Part shown: positions 34,350 to 46,674 of the stretch, in pieces
How the letters are laid out: every line of letters starts with the position of its first letter
How positions within the stretch are numbered: the first letter of the stretch is position 1
Origin: Annulohypoxylon bovei var. microspora
Lineage: Eukaryota > Ascomycota > Sordariomycetes > Xylariales > Hypoxylaceae
Assembly (NCBI GenBank): GCA_022836615.1
Contig: MU405325.1
Location: 1 to 64,000, forward strand
Direction of reading: 5' to 3'
DNA: 64,000 nt
The notes under the pieces: model-generated
Database searches by the model: none
The model's input: the letters and a program-made list of their open reading frames with translations, nothing else
What the model was told of the DNA's origin: nothing
Translations under genes and position numbers: made by a program

Positions 34350-35032
34350 GCTGTTGTTGGCATAGATGAAGGTGGATGAGAGTTAGTGGGGTTTGAAGTT
34401 CAACCTAAATATTCTAAAATCCAAAATCCAAATTGATGTGGGGTTGAAGTGTCTAGCTCTAGGTACCTAGGTACCTATTTTACTGTATGTAGCCACCTGT
34501 GGCTGTCTCAGACGTGAAGTTTAATTGATCCAGGGACATTCAAAGTGGGGCTTCACATCCCACCTGATGCTTGTGGCTGGGTGGGTCCGATTAGCGATAG
34601 CTTGAAAAAAAGATAATCGAAGCTGCCGACGTCGTTGAAGAAGTTTAAAGTGGACGGTTAATTTTCCACTACAATACGTTATATGCCATAACCGAAGAAT
34701 GCGGGTTAATGTATAGCTTCTATAACTCTACAACTCTACAACTTGTATGTGTCTATTCTCTTCATGGAAACTAGACCTAGACGCTTATGAGGTTCGATAG
34801 TCTAGGTTACTTATATTACCTACTATGGTGTATAGTAAGTGCACCTCTTCTTCAAATTCAACCCTGTTTCTATTTTTGAATATGCGCCAGAAATTCTTCA
34901 ACCCGAGTCAATGTTAACACTTATATGGATTAGTTTCGATAATGCCTCGAACACTTTAGGTTTACTTCGTCCTCCTCTTTCGAATTGTTAACCGTTGTGC
35001 GAACTGCGTGCTGTCTCAAGCGCACTCTTCTC
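34350..35032. other. Divergent promoter region SRP68 / PPR gene
   Basis: The two genes are transcribed away from each other. A palindromic AGGTACCTAGGTACCTA tract lies at 34461-34477. Otherwise AT-rich with no coding potential. Confidence 0.5.
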
Positions 35033-38000
35033 ATGCTGGAGAAGACAGCTGCTAGTCTGGAACCATGCGGTCTCCAACGAGTAGTTCCAGGCGCCACCAA
35101 ATCCCTTCGGCCTCCGCGACAGCTTCGAAATTCTTTCTGGAAACATGGCGCTGCTGAGATTGAGCTAACCGCCGCCTGGCAAGCTTTAATGCATGGCACT
35201 TTTGATCTCAATATGGGCTCGACATCCGAACAGAATAGGGGTTCGCCCCTGACTGCCTCAGCCTTTCTTCTCGACTTCCTATATCCAACCGGTGCTGTTA
35301 ACCTTATGCGCCGCTTAACCTCGACCATTCCTGCCTCTCCTAGCCGTTCCGATAGCCTCCGCCATGGACAGCGTTTTGCAAAATTCACCCCTCGGCTATA
35401 CACCTCATCTGTTCCCAGACGACAAATCAACCGTCAAGGTACCGAATCCACTAGTCAAGAAGAACATGAACCTAATGGCAATACCTTGGCCCCAGAGACG
35501 GGCCAAATCTTGGATACAGCCGTCGGGGATATGGACCCGGAGGCTGACATGGATGCTCATGAGACATCTCCACAGCAGGATAGCATCGCCGATGATATAG
35601 CTCATTTAAGTGTAGAAGATCATATCGAGGCGCTCGACAACCTATTTAAAAATAGTATCAACGACCCCAAAGACGTTGATCGGGCCTGGCATCATTACAG
35701 GCTCTTGGATGAGCTATCACAATCCGTTTACATGGACCAAGTTTTAGTTTCTCTTTCAATGAGTGGTCGGGTATCCGACTCATGGAAAATCTCGGAGCTT
35801 TTCCATAAATTACCTTTATCAAACTGGACTAACCAAAATTTCGTCGCCGGCGTTGCGGCCGAAATCAACTTACAGAACGACGATCAAGCCGTCGAAATCC
35901 TCGTTAAAGGATTAGACCATGAAGCCATCGAGGTTTCCTCGTTAATCGATGTGCTCGACTTGATACTTGCCAGCGCATTACGATCTTCTAAAACAGAATT
36001 ATTAAATAATATTTGGAGGCATTATCCTAGGATGGCTGCCCGCCAGGATTTCGGGGGCATTGTATCACAATTGAAGCATGTTTCTTTAGTTCCTGGCCTC
36101 GCCGAAAAAGCTCTCGAGTTCCAAGCACGTGGGCGACAAGAGCTTCAAGAACTAAACAGCTCCGAGCTTGATGAGGAGGCGCTCGACACGTTGCAGAAAG
36201 TTTTGGTACGCAGGGCCCTTTTATCGTGTGCCGACGACCAAGTTATTCCTCTACTTAACGTAACGAAAGATCCGATTGCCTTCGAGGAATTTTTGCGTAA
36301 CGTAAACAGTAGGAATCAGGGACAGCTTGGGATTGAGGTGTATGGCATATATCGTAACCTCCCTGGGGGCATACCGAGTCACCCCGTGCTCCATGAACTG
36401 TTCAAAGTTTATGTTGGCCTACGTGCACCAATTTCGGTCAAATACGCCGGACTCGGATTCCTGTGGGGAGATTGGCATAAGTTTAACACCTACCCTTCCC
36501 GTAGGGCCTTTCAGAGATACTTGGCATTCTACGCAGCTCAAGGAGATACTCGTAAAGTTTATGATCTGTGGACTAGGCTTATGGAGCTGTACCGCGACGA
36601 TCCAGAGCTCCCAGCCCTTCAAGCCGACGACACATTTTCACATCTCCTTCAGGTACATGCCGTCCGAGGTGAAGTTGGAGAGACGCAACGCATTTTTAAC
36701 GATATTGAGAAAAAGTTTGGCGTTAAGCCAAATACCTATTCCTGGAATATTCTTCTGAATGCTTATGCGAAGGCTGGCGACTATGATGGTGCTATATCTA
36801 CCTTCGAGAGGTTTGTTGAAATAGGAAAACCAGACCGGTATAGTTACGGAACAATGATGCAAATGGCCGGCGCTAGAGGTGATCTAGGATTTACGATTGA
36901 TTTATATCGCCAGGGATTAAGCTCTAACATACGAGCCAATGATGCTATCCTCAGCAGTCTCGTCGATGCGTACTGTCAGAATAATCACTTACAAGCGGCT
37001 GAAGACGTCTGTATTCGTGCAGCAAAAAAGGGGATCATCGCAACTCGAATGTGGAACAAACTCCTCCGCTATCACGCTCTTCGCCGAGATCTGGCTGCTA
37101 TTAACAAAGTTCTTAATATCATGGCTGAGAAGGATGTTCCTTATAACGAATTCACATACCTACAGTTGCTTCTTGGCCTATCGTTATGTCGTCAATCGCA
37201 ACACGCTCTAGGCCTCCTCGCATCCGCGTTAAAGGACAAGACCTTCGAGGTCACCCAGGAGCATTTCCATATTGTCATGGGTGCTTTACTTATGACTGGA
37301 GAGCCTGGGCCAGTCCGACGCCTTCACAAACTGATGCTAGAGCACGGCCTCCCAAGTTCGTCTACCAGTCTATTCTACTTAACTCGGGCACTTGGGCAAT
37401 GGAAGAATTTCCCCCCGAACCAACGGGCACGTTTCTCCGCGACAGAATGGCTTGGCAAGGCGCTTCGTTCATTCTATTATATATATGGTCTTAATAATCA
37501 CAAGAAACTAGGCGAACTATCATCTCCAGCTCCCAGACGCGGTCAGCCAGGCGAGCTTTTGGGAGAAAGCACTGAAAAGTTTCATTTCAGCACCATGGTT
37601 TACATGTTGGTTGATCTGAAGGATTTTGTCCAAGCCCGAGAGCTTGTAGATATCTATCGTTATATCTTCCAGAGTAGCCAAGAATCAGGAGGGGTTTTGC
37701 CTGTCATGATGCTTAACTCTATTATACTTGCAGAACTCCAGGACAAGCAATACGACCGTGTTGGTGAAACGTGGAGCATTCTCTTCGAAGCCGCAAAGAA
37801 AGAAGCGCGGTCGGCCGACTACGTTGAAGATCTGCCTCATACGCCGAAAATCTCGCCCAGATATCGTTACATCTTATCAGGCGGTCTGGAAAGCATGCAG
37901 AGGATGCTTTTCGGCCAGGGAGACGCCCTCGGCATCCAGAATCTTGTTAAGGAAGTTCGTTCTGAGGGATTCGAGATCGATAGCAAGAACTGGAACTATT

Positions 38001-38437
38001 ATATCCAGGCAATGGTCCAATTGAAAGAATACAGGGAGGCATTCTTCACCTGCGAAAATCTACTCATGCCAAATTGGACTGGTTGGTTTGTCGTGCGCAC
38101 CAAGGAAAACGTGCGAAACAGGCTATCTATTGACTTGCGTCGGAAGGGATCATCTCCCCGACATCTTCGGCCGGTCGCTACGACACTATACCATCTCGCT
38201 CAAGGTTACATGGATTTGGATCGGCTCAGCCCCTTCTCCGCAGACGCAGCGAGAATGTTCTTAGAGATAGAGAGGGAGTGTGTGCAAGCGGTCCGGGCTA
38301 TCAAGTCTATGGTACGAGTGCACTCGAACCTCGAATCCGAAATTTTTGGTGAAGAGGACTTCATCGACACTATCGACCTTGAATATGACGACGAGGGTAA
38401 TCCGATAGATAATAGGGAAGGGGAAGCCATGAACTGA
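35033..38437 (+). CDS. Pentatricopeptide repeat protein, probably mitochondrial
   Basis: This is a single-exon ORF. I place the start at the ATG at 35033 (1134 aa), where conserved-looking sequence begins (MLEKTAASLEPCGLQR). An upstream in-frame ATG at 34985 would add 16 residues. The N terminus is basic and hydroxylated, with FWKHGAAEIEL and FLLDFLYP, and is followed by a likely mitochondrial presequence region. PPR helical pairs are clear from about residue 520 to 800, for example NTYSWNILLNAYAKAGDYDGAI and DAILSSLVDAYCQNNHLQAA. An acidic tail ends the protein. Fungal PPR proteins of this size act in processing or translation of mitochondrial mRNAs. Neurospora CYA-5 (COX1 expression) is a possible orthologue, but I cannot confirm it. 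It lies 472 bp before the GNAT gene in the same direction. Confidence 0.87.
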   Translation: MLEKTAASLEPCGLQRVVPGATKSLRPPRQLRNSFWKHGAAEIELTAAWQALMHGTFDLNMGSTSEQNRGSPLTASAFLLDFLYPTGAVNLMRRLTSTIPASPSRSDSLRHGQRFAKFTPRLYTSSVPRRQINRQGTESTSQEEHEPNGNTLAPETGQILDTAVGDMDPEADMDAHETSPQQDSIADDIAHLSVEDHIEALDNLFKNSINDPKDVDRAWHHYRLLDELSQSVYMDQVLVSLSMSGRVSDSWKISELFHKLPLSNWTNQNFVAGVAAEINLQNDDQAVEILVKGLDHEAIEVSSLIDVLDLILASALRSSKTELLNNIWRHYPRMAARQDFGGIVSQLKHVSLVPGLAEKALEFQARGRQELQELNSSELDEEALDTLQKVLVRRALLSCADDQVIPLLNVTKDPIAFEEFLRNVNSRNQGQLGIEVYGIYRNLPGGIPSHPVLHELFKVYVGLRAPISVKYAGLGFLWGDWHKFNTYPSRRAFQRYLAFYAAQGDTRKVYDLWTRLMELYRDDPELPALQADDTFSHLLQVHAVRGEVGETQRIFNDIEKKFGVKPNTYSWNILLNAYAKAGDYDGAISTFERFVEIGKPDRYSYGTMMQMAGARGDLGFTIDLYRQGLSSNIRANDAILSSLVDAYCQNNHLQAAEDVCIRAAKKGIIATRMWNKLLRYHALRRDLAAINKVLNIMAEKDVPYNEFTYLQLLLGLSLCRQSQHALGLLASALKDKTFEVTQEHFHIVMGALLMTGEPGPVRRLHKLMLEHGLPSSSTSLFYLTRALGQWKNFPPNQRARFSATEWLGKALRSFYYIYGLNNHKKLGELSSPAPRRGQPGELLGESTEKFHFSTMVYMLVDLKDFVQARELVDIYRYIFQSSQESGGVLPVMMLNSIILAELQDKQYDRVGETWSILFEAAKKEARSADYVEDLPHTPKISPRYRYILSGGLESMQRMLFGQGDALGIQNLVKEVRSEGFEIDSKNWNYYIQAMVQLKEYREAFFTCENLLMPNWTGWFVVRTKENVRNRLSIDLRRKGSSPRHLRPVATTLYHLAQGYMDLDRLSPFSADAARMFLEIERECVQAVRAIKSMVRVHSNLESEIFGEEDFIDTIDLEYDDEGNPIDNREGEAMN

Positions 38438-38909
38438 TCTTCTTACTTGTAGATACCATGGCCAATTGTATATTCAGTACCTACCTATGTATATAGCACA
38501 ACTCGAATCTACGTGCAATACGACTTGGACGATCACACCATAGGCATTATATTAGTGATCATTGATCCTGATGCTTGTATTAAGGCGTTTTTATGTCTAT
38601 TAGTACATGTTAGGGCGCAGAAGCTAGAGCGAACTCGGCACCAATGTGGTTGACTCACGAGACCCGGCCCCCTAGTTAGTCTCCATATGCCGAAGCCGTT
38701 ACAGCTTCCAAGAAAATATGTAAGCACATCAGCACATAAATTAGACTCCAGGGAAACCTCGACTTGACGAGTTACGTACCAGTTTAATGCTTTTAGTGCT
38801 TAAACCCGCATCTTCTACTACCCAGTAAAAGGTTGAAGCCGCTCAGCCCATACCGCGTAATTAGAGGTTGACCTGACTTACAAGCGGCCGTTACTATACC
38901 AAAGAAAAT
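38438..38909. other. Intergenic between PPR and GNAT genes
   Basis: It should hold the PPR 3' UTR and the GNAT promoter. No repeats or ORFs worth naming. Confidence 0.5.
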
Positions 38910-40262
38910 ATGGCACTTCCGTTCCCGCACCCGTCGGCTCTGCTCTCGCCGGGATTTGTAATGTCTCGGGCCACGCCGGAGGATGCGGTGGGGATGACGG
39001 ATGTTTGGTAAGTCGCCTATTCCGTGTACTTTATAAATGGCAAGTTGGTAATTTTACTAATATGGCTGTATAGTGAGTTTTGTTTTATACCTTTCATATT
39101 TTACACACCTGCATGGTTATACAGCTAGCTTGTCGTTCACTTCAATCTTTATCTACCCCCTGACTCTATCTTGTCACGGGAGCGAAGTAGTTCTGGTTAC
39201 CCCTACCAATGTACCCTAAAAACCATTAATACATGATGTATACCACATACGACAAGAGAACTAGGTACTAACCAGGTACCCGTCCACCAAAAACAGACCT
39301 CCACGCCTTCTCGGCCCAGCCCTCGTTCACGTACTGGTGGGCGCCGTCCCTCGACGTGATGCACGCGTGGAACGTCGACCGCATCCGCGGCCGCTTCGCC
39401 GACCCGTCCGTCCAGCAGTTCAAGGTCGTCGACTCGGCCACCGGCAAGGTCGTCGCCTTCACCAAGTGGGACATCCCGGCCCGGGTCAAGGGGTTGCAGG
39501 GGGGGCTCGTGCTTTACGACGACGAGGGGAAGGCCGTCGAGTCTAAGGGGAAGGAGAAGGAGGGGGGAGAGGCGAAGAAGCACGGCTTGAAGCCGCCGGA
39601 GGGCGTGGATCAGGAGCAGTTTGACGAGCTTTTTGACGGGTTGACGAGGTATGTTTTTTTTTTTTAACTTTTCTTTTTATGGATTTACTCTGTATTCCCT
39701 TTGGGCTTGTTTTGAGAAAGAGAAGGAGCTGCCTAATCGGGTTGACTGAGGCGTTGTCGCTCGAGACGGGTTTGAAACTCGCAAACTCTTTACTAAAAAG
39801 GTAGCTGCTTACTCACTTAATTACTTACTAACTCTCGTCGTTGTAGGATGCAGGAGAAGTGGCAGACGAGCGAGAAGTTAGGTATGTGGGATATACCCCT
39901 TTATTTCTTTATCCTCCCTCACCTCTGTCTCCTTACCCCTTTATCCCTTCCCGTCTATCCCGATACGCCTTATTTTCATATATGTATAAATACTCACGAA
40001 TTCAATAGTCCTAGGTATCATATGTACCGAGCCCTCCTACCATGGCCGTGGTATCGGCGCCGCACTGATCCAGAGTGTCCTCGCCGTCGCGGACGCCGAG
40101 CAGATCCCCGCGTACCTAGAAGCCATGCCCTTGGCCGTCCCGCTATACAAGCGCTCGGGCTTCCTCCCTGTAGATACGCTGGAGTTCAACGAGACGGAGG
40201 CTGCTAAGGAGCATAAGCCTGTTCTCGCTATTATGGTGCGGGAACCTAAGTCGACGGCGTAG
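38910..40262 (+). CDS. GNAT-family N-acetyltransferase
   Basis: It transfers acetyl from acetyl-CoA to an unknown amine. Exons are 38910-39006, 39297-39648, 39847-39881 and 40015-40262, giving 243 aa. Exon 1 starts MALPFPHPSALLSPGF and enters the fold with MSRATPEDAVGMTDVY. No single canonical intron keeps the frame between exon 1 and exon 2. A nested twin intron at 39007-39296 does, giving DVY|LHAFSAQPSFTYWW. Exon 3 is only 35 nt. The acetyl-CoA loop (motif A) is HGRGIGAALIQ at about residues 170-180, and LYKRSGFLPVDTLEF forms the last strand and helix (motif B). A Lys/Glu-rich insertion (ESKGKEKEGGEAKKHG) sits between strands. Similar fungal GNATs are common and mostly uncharacterised. Coding exons are GC-rich compared with the PPR gene next door. 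Confidence 0.84.
39007..39296 (+). other. Spliceosomal twin intron (stwintron) in GNAT gene
   Basis: The internal intron is 39008-39073: donor GTAAGT, branch TACTAAT near 39055 and acceptor TATAG. It sits between the first base (G at 39007) and second base (T at 39074) of the outer donor. Removing it creates GTGAGT. The outer intron then runs to 39296, with branch TACTAAC near 39266 and acceptor CAG. Exon 1 then ends in phase 1 and T+AC gives Tyr. Treating 39008-39296 as one intron gives an in-frame TGA instead. Confidence 0.75.
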
Positions 40263-43200
40263 AAGAGGAACATGGGTCGGGCTATGCTGAATATTGGAAG
40301 AGCGTACGCGGAATAAACATATATGATTTGCTACCGTACTTGCTTATAGGCAAATAAAAACGAGTTCATCAATCGATGCTGCTCCTTCTCAAAATATTGA
40401 ATATAGTATAGAGGAATGCTTAGCTTCATCTTTGCCCCTTACGTGATCATCTACTTTGCACTCTATAAAGAAGCATGTGAAACTTTGGTCCGATTTATAT
40501 TACCTATACCACATATGTTTAACCTTATTCGAACTGAGATATCCTTGGGCATATACATTTACTTACCCAAATAGCTACTTGCCTAAAGCAGTATACACGC
40601 CCCAATCCAAGCCAGCTCATCGTTTCACATATCCCGATACCTCCTCCCTCCGCCGCGCTGCGCCGCCATCAAGTCCGGCTCCCAAGCTACCTACCCAACC
40701 CAATATCAACCCTTTACATACATACACACAAACAGAAGCTCCCCAGGAACAAAACATCCCCATCTAATGAAACCGTGCTAGCATATCGCGTTCCCGGTTT
40801 TCACGTTGTACTATATAAAGATCTGGGTGTATCTGCATGCGCCGTACGCCCACATGGGCGCGCGCTGGGCACGTAGGGGGCGAGATCGCGAATCCGCGCT
40901 ATCGTCCGGCACTGGCGACGGCGGGTGTGGTAGCACATCACATTATCCAACTAGGTAGGCAGCTAGGTAGGCAGGCACGGGCACAGCACGGCGGCCAACC
41001 GTCACATCGGAGATTACATACAGCATCTCTCGATCGCCTGCTTTAGGTATGTATGTAGGTGGTAGGTAAGGTTATCTCTTAGTCTGTATGTAAGGCGTAG
41101 GCAAGGCGGGCTACGTGCGGCATCTCGCGCGCGCCCGCTACCTACCTACCTACCTATCCAATACAATGTTTAGGTCCCAGAGATTCTGGCGCGATGTCGA
41201 GATCCTCTGCTTCCCTCGTCGCGCGATGTGGGACGGAAGGCCGCAGCTCCTGTGGCCGTGTGTGTGTGTGTGCTTGGGGGCCGGGGAGGGAAAGCTTATA
41301 TATGGGTTTGATGCAAGGAGCTTCGGGTTGGGATGCGGGACTGTGGGATGTAAGGGGATGTGCTTGGCGATAACTACCTACCTAGGCTCTGGGTGACTCA
41401 TTTATATAGATTTTGTGTGGGTGCATGTGAGGGTTGGTGTTGTTAGTTTGCTACATATTATCATAATAGGGCCTCGGTCGACATCTCTGTATGTTATTTA
41501 TCAAAGTTTCTTCTATTAGTTATTATTATTAACTTAACAAACTCACCTCCTACGTATAATTAAGCCAAGGATCAGGAGTGTTTGAATGAGCAGGGTTTGA
41601 AGAGCCTGGCATTTTGTCGGATAAGAATACTCAGAAATAGTTACCCCTTTTTCGACAGCTTCCGCTTGGCTACCGCTTTTGATCGATTTGTCTTTTGATG
41701 CCTAGTGTGCTGAAGAATAATAAGTAAGTGAGTATAAGTCGGCATCTCAACCGGTTAGGATATAATGTGAATAAATATATGTATATATGCACCCAATTAT
41801 AGTCAATTTTGTATGATCGACAGGTCGACAAGTTTGACAGGTGGATCGCAAGGGGAATGGGTTGATTGAATCAGTCAGGAGTCGACTATATGTAAGCTCT
41901 TAAGCTCTGAAAATCATTCCATAGCATAAAATATTAAAAGAGGCTTGTTGTCGGTCCCATCGTTGGGCCACGTCACATCCGCGATCTGGTTTTGTATTCC
42001 CATTACTACGTGGGATCTGCTGGCTACATATCACGAATCCAAGGCGACATTGCGTCTCTTATTCTTGGCATTATCCAAGTGGTTCCTGGAGGATAAGCCC
42101 TAGGTTTCGAAGATCCAGATCGGATATTTATTTATTATCCACTCACCGTGCGTTCGGTCAGCAGTGCCGGGTCGCTTAACTTTAGCTGGCAGCGGATCTG
42201 AGAGAATTTCGAGATCACATTGCGTGAAGTGGCTTTTCGTTTTTCGTTTAGTATGAAACATGTCGAATAGAACGCCGTATACTACTTACTATGACCTAAC
42301 TGCCGGTATTATATGTACCGACTTGTTGAGGACCGTCTTCGGCCCGCGGTATTATCTAGCCATGTATAAAGGCATCAAGCATAAGAGACTAGCATAGTAG
42401 CTCGAGCAGATCTTTCCTCCCACTGCTAGCTCAGAGAAGTTAAAAACCTGTAATGTAAGCACATAGCAGCTCGGAGTTGACGGGGGTATAGCGGCATACG
42501 GAAACATTTTGCATGCATCCGCTCTACATACATAATACGTTATACGAATCTACCCGTAAAACACATGAGGCGGTCCGAAAGACGACTGGTTGGCTCTCTT
42601 CCGTAATAGATCGGAGATTTCGCCTGGATATGCCGGCGACGAGTGTAAACATTTTCGAAATGAAAGGGACAGGGGCTTAGGCATCAAGACGGAAAGAGCA
42701 ACAACTACCAAATCAAGGGTTTCCAACTCGAATTGGCAATTCCAGATTCCAACAAGTGGCAGCACTCTACAGGACTTCGCCGGGACCGACTAATAATAAT
42801 ATGTAGCATTTGGCAGATTGGGGACGAATTTGACAACAACTCTCATCCATGCTCACAAGGCGTACCCGAGATGATTATGTATATGCACGCTGCAGAGCGG
42901 CTCGATGATACAAGCGCGACAGCTGGGACCGGCAAGGATTCCAGGCTGGGGTTTGGGGTTGGGGTTCCAGGTCTCAAATGGGCGGTGGGACAGGATTCAC
43001 ATCTTGAAACGGCGCGACGTGCTGTAAGCGATCCGCCGCCAATCTCATCGGTTTTAAGGATCCCCGTAATGTGGTCTTATTAAAGTGCGAATTCTGGGCC
43101 AACTGATAGACGCTGGGATGTTAGGGTGTATGCTTCGGAATCGTGCTGTGTCATCGCTCGAAAGAGAAGAGCATTGAAAAAAAAAAAATGATAGATGATG

Positions 43201-46200
43201 GGACGACGAACTTGGCAATGGTATTAAGGTCATTTTTATTTCTCCTAAAACAGCAACCGGCCGAATGTTACCTGTAACATTTGCGGACGGGCATGAGACT
43301 TCCCAGGCACCCCAGGATACCGATGATCAACTCAGGGGTCTTATTCCGACCCTTTAAGAGATACATAATAGAGAGCCGGTTCGCGGTTAATTACTGTAAC
43401 GGAAACACGTAAGGGAATTTGACGGATAGTTCTTAGTTTCATAAAGATAAGACTAAAAGTAGAGGATATCGCATGATGGAGATTATAATAAACTTGATGC
43501 TCTCTAGCTGTCATAGTTGTCGTAAGGCGTCCCGTACCTAGGCGGAGGCATCGTGACTAAACACGCTTACGTGTGCTTCTAGAAAGAATGACGAGATTGC
43601 GTGATGTCAGCATGGTGCATTCCTTCAGAAGGTATGAAGAGGTTGACAGGTTGAATAATATCTCTGAATCGTTTCGTGGCTCAACGAGAGCCACTCAGAA
43701 CCATGTTCAACTTGAAACACGTTTTAGCGGTCCTTTTACCGCGCTCGAATGGACCTGACTCGCGTTCCCCTGCTTGGTCTATCAGATCAACGCCGGGATT
43801 ACATTGCGTGGCTTCGTGGGTAACGGAATAATCCGCTACTGGAGAAAAGTTCTGAAGCCAAGAAATATCCGAAAGCCATTGATCGACTTGACTGGCAAAC
43901 CGGGAAAACCTATGCGAGAAAAGCAACTACTTTGCAGCTTAGGTAGCTAAGCAGTTAAACAGCTAAGATAGCTCCCCGCTTCTTGATCGATGACGATAAG
44001 GGGGGTCCGACTAGAGAGACGGATTCGTTTTAAGTTTTAGTTTACAGTTAATGAGCTCCTTGACGTTCCTTTTTTCATTAACTGGACCGGTAGATATAAA
44101 CATGTAGAAAACATGTAGATGCTTCAGGAATTTCATGTACTCGTATGGCTGGCTGGTGTTACAAAACAACGGCATGATGGCGGCATGAGGACGGCACGAG
44201 GCGTTCTTCGGGTTGGTGCAGATAGACAAGACACGATTCCTCTGGGACCTGGAACCTGGGACCTCAAGGAAAAGCCACCGAATGCCATGAAGAGAATGAG
44301 TTGACAATATGGGGCTCTTTAGGGTGCCGATCTTTAGGCCATTGGGGCCAGACCGCCTCCAAGCAGGTACCAAGACTTCGCACGTAGCACGAGTTCCGCC
44401 ACGTTCATGTAAAGAAGATCGCTAGCGCTAGAACTTTCTCGTTGGCCAACAATGCATTGTTACGTGCCTGCTTTGTCTGCGTGCTTTGTATGTGTACCTA
44501 CTATTATATGTCGGTAGGTAACAAGACTGGACGGAAGCATATTCGGAAAGAAACTCTGTATGTTAGTTCTATAGCATATTTGATAGCCTAACTGTTAGTC
44601 TGACTTGTCATATGTAAGGCTTATTACCTTATTACCATTCATTATAACAGCCAAGAAGTTGAGGTGAGGGAAGAAAGGATTCCCTTCTCGCCAAACGCAG
44701 ACAAAGGCTGGTTAGTCCGTTTCGTATAGCCTTCTATTCTTAATAGTCGTCCTGTTGGAACGAAAGTCATGTTTGATATGGCTACAAATGATGGTTTAGC
44801 GGTTTGGATGATCTATTTTGAACTTTGATACAGTTACGGTTCTAACTGCAAAGATCATAAAAATAGTCGACCATGTTGAGATGATGGAGATGGGTAACGT
44901 TCTGCTTCGTCTGATGCGATTAATTTAGTATTTGGTAAGGTTAAAAGGTTGGGATAGGTAACGAGACTGAAGGTAAGTAACCTTGAATATTTAAATATTC
45001 ATCTAAACGGACCACTCTATTTAGGGTCGTGGTAATGTGGAGGTCGACCCGACTTTGCCGTTTTATTAAAATAACGGTCATGAATTGTATCCCACCACAA
45101 GCCATCATAAAGAGTTTATATGTACCTAGGCATGTACAATAATAATACAGCATTTTATGTGAACCTGTCATCCCATAATCCCAACCATTAGTTAGAGTAT
45201 TAAATCCATTACTCAACCTATCAACTCAACCCTTACTTCAGAGTCATATTTAATGTACATTTCTAGTCAACAATTTCACATTTTTACTTTCATGCCCTTT
45301 CACTCTCCTATCAGCTTTATTACGTAGGTAGGTACCTACTTCATATCCAAGTTGGTGGAATAACTTTGAATTGATCTGATAAGGAAACAACCTAAGTCAA
45401 CAAAATGGCTTGTGAACTTTGAAAAACGACTGTATTTATACCATAAGCTAATACACACTTAATGAAGTATGCTCGGATAGACACATTATCACATATCATA
45501 TCGGAGATATCCAGATATCGAGGAAGTTATACTTCAACTTTTTGGGCAAGTACTGTACATAACCGTCCCACTTTGGTAATAAGGGTCCATCTGAGACGAT
45601 TAGTTGAACTGGGGTCCTCCATCCAGTGGCATCCACGCTTGTATCCCCTCCACGGGTTGCGATTCCCCCCTTTCCTGTGTTCCGAACTTTATCATTTTTA
45701 GTCGCTTTAGTCACTTTAGTTAGTAACTTTGCATTGTGATTCATTGAATTGAATTGTTTGAATTGTTTTATTTTTTCTAATTGACCACATAGAGGGCAAC
45801 TGGAGAGATCCAAGATCCACAACCCATTCATGATCCATCCATCCATCAATCCATCCATCAATCTCCTTTCTAAAGAACAGTCAAATAAAAAAAGAAGGCA
45901 AAATAGAGCTTTCTCTTCCCCGTTCCTGAATACCGATTTCCTGATCGACGTAAGGCCCGTGAGTGGCATCTAAGTGGGCATTAGTTTCACCCGTCATACA
46001 CTCCTGTGTCTCGCCTTGTGGCTTGCTGCTTGCTGGCTTGCTGCTATTGTTCAACGCCTACGCCTACACTTACTACGCACACTTAGGTAGAACGCCTAAA
46101 CTTTCTTTACCCGTCTCGCAAACCACATACCAGATCATTACTCGCAGTACTACTCGCAGCACACGGTAGCGCCCTGCAAGGCCTTACAAGGCGTTGTTAC

Positions 46201-46674
46201 CTACTTCTCGGGTCCGCTCTTTTCTACCCTTCTACTCACTCGATCTCTTCCACATCTTGCCTCGTGGCCCATCACCGCCATTCTCCATTTCGTCAGACTA
46301 CCTCGACCACCTCGACCACCTCGACCATCGATCCCCTCCTAAGAACACTCGGTTCTATAGGTCGACGACGATAACAAGCTCGTCACTTTCCCCCTTAAAT
46401 AAACTAATCGAGCAATTCCGTTTTATATGCTCGACACTTCCTCCCTTATTGCTATCCCGAATACACATCGAGTTGTCGCTATTTAGTAAGTGGCAGCTTC
46501 GATGTTGCGATAGTCCTAACTCGATCGCCTTTCATGACGCGCCAAACCTAAAGTCACCTACACCCTCATATTAAAGTAAAAAAAGAAATAACAGGATAGC
46601 TCCCTACCAGATCGTCGATTGGTTCGGTTTAGATATCTTGACTAGTACACGAATTCGGCTTGGTTACTTTCAAT
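40263..46674. other. Gene-poor interval of 6.4 kb
   Basis: No ORF here resembles a protein family, and short ORFs on both strands overlap at random. Simple repeats: (TAGG)n/(CCTA)n near 40955-40975 and 41135-41156, a short GT tract near 41259-41272, a TCCA/TCAA tract near 45835-45865, and a GCTTGCT tract near 46015-46045. The last ~600 bp is CT-rich and is probably the promoter and 5' UTR of the LIM-RhoGAP gene. I cannot exclude noncoding RNA genes. Confidence 0.55.
46301..46330 (+). repeat. Tandem ACCTCGACC repeat, about 3 copies
   Basis: A nine-base CTCGACCAC unit is repeated about three times in the presumed 5' leader of the LIM-RhoGAP gene, about 350 bp before its start codon. Confidence 0.8.
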
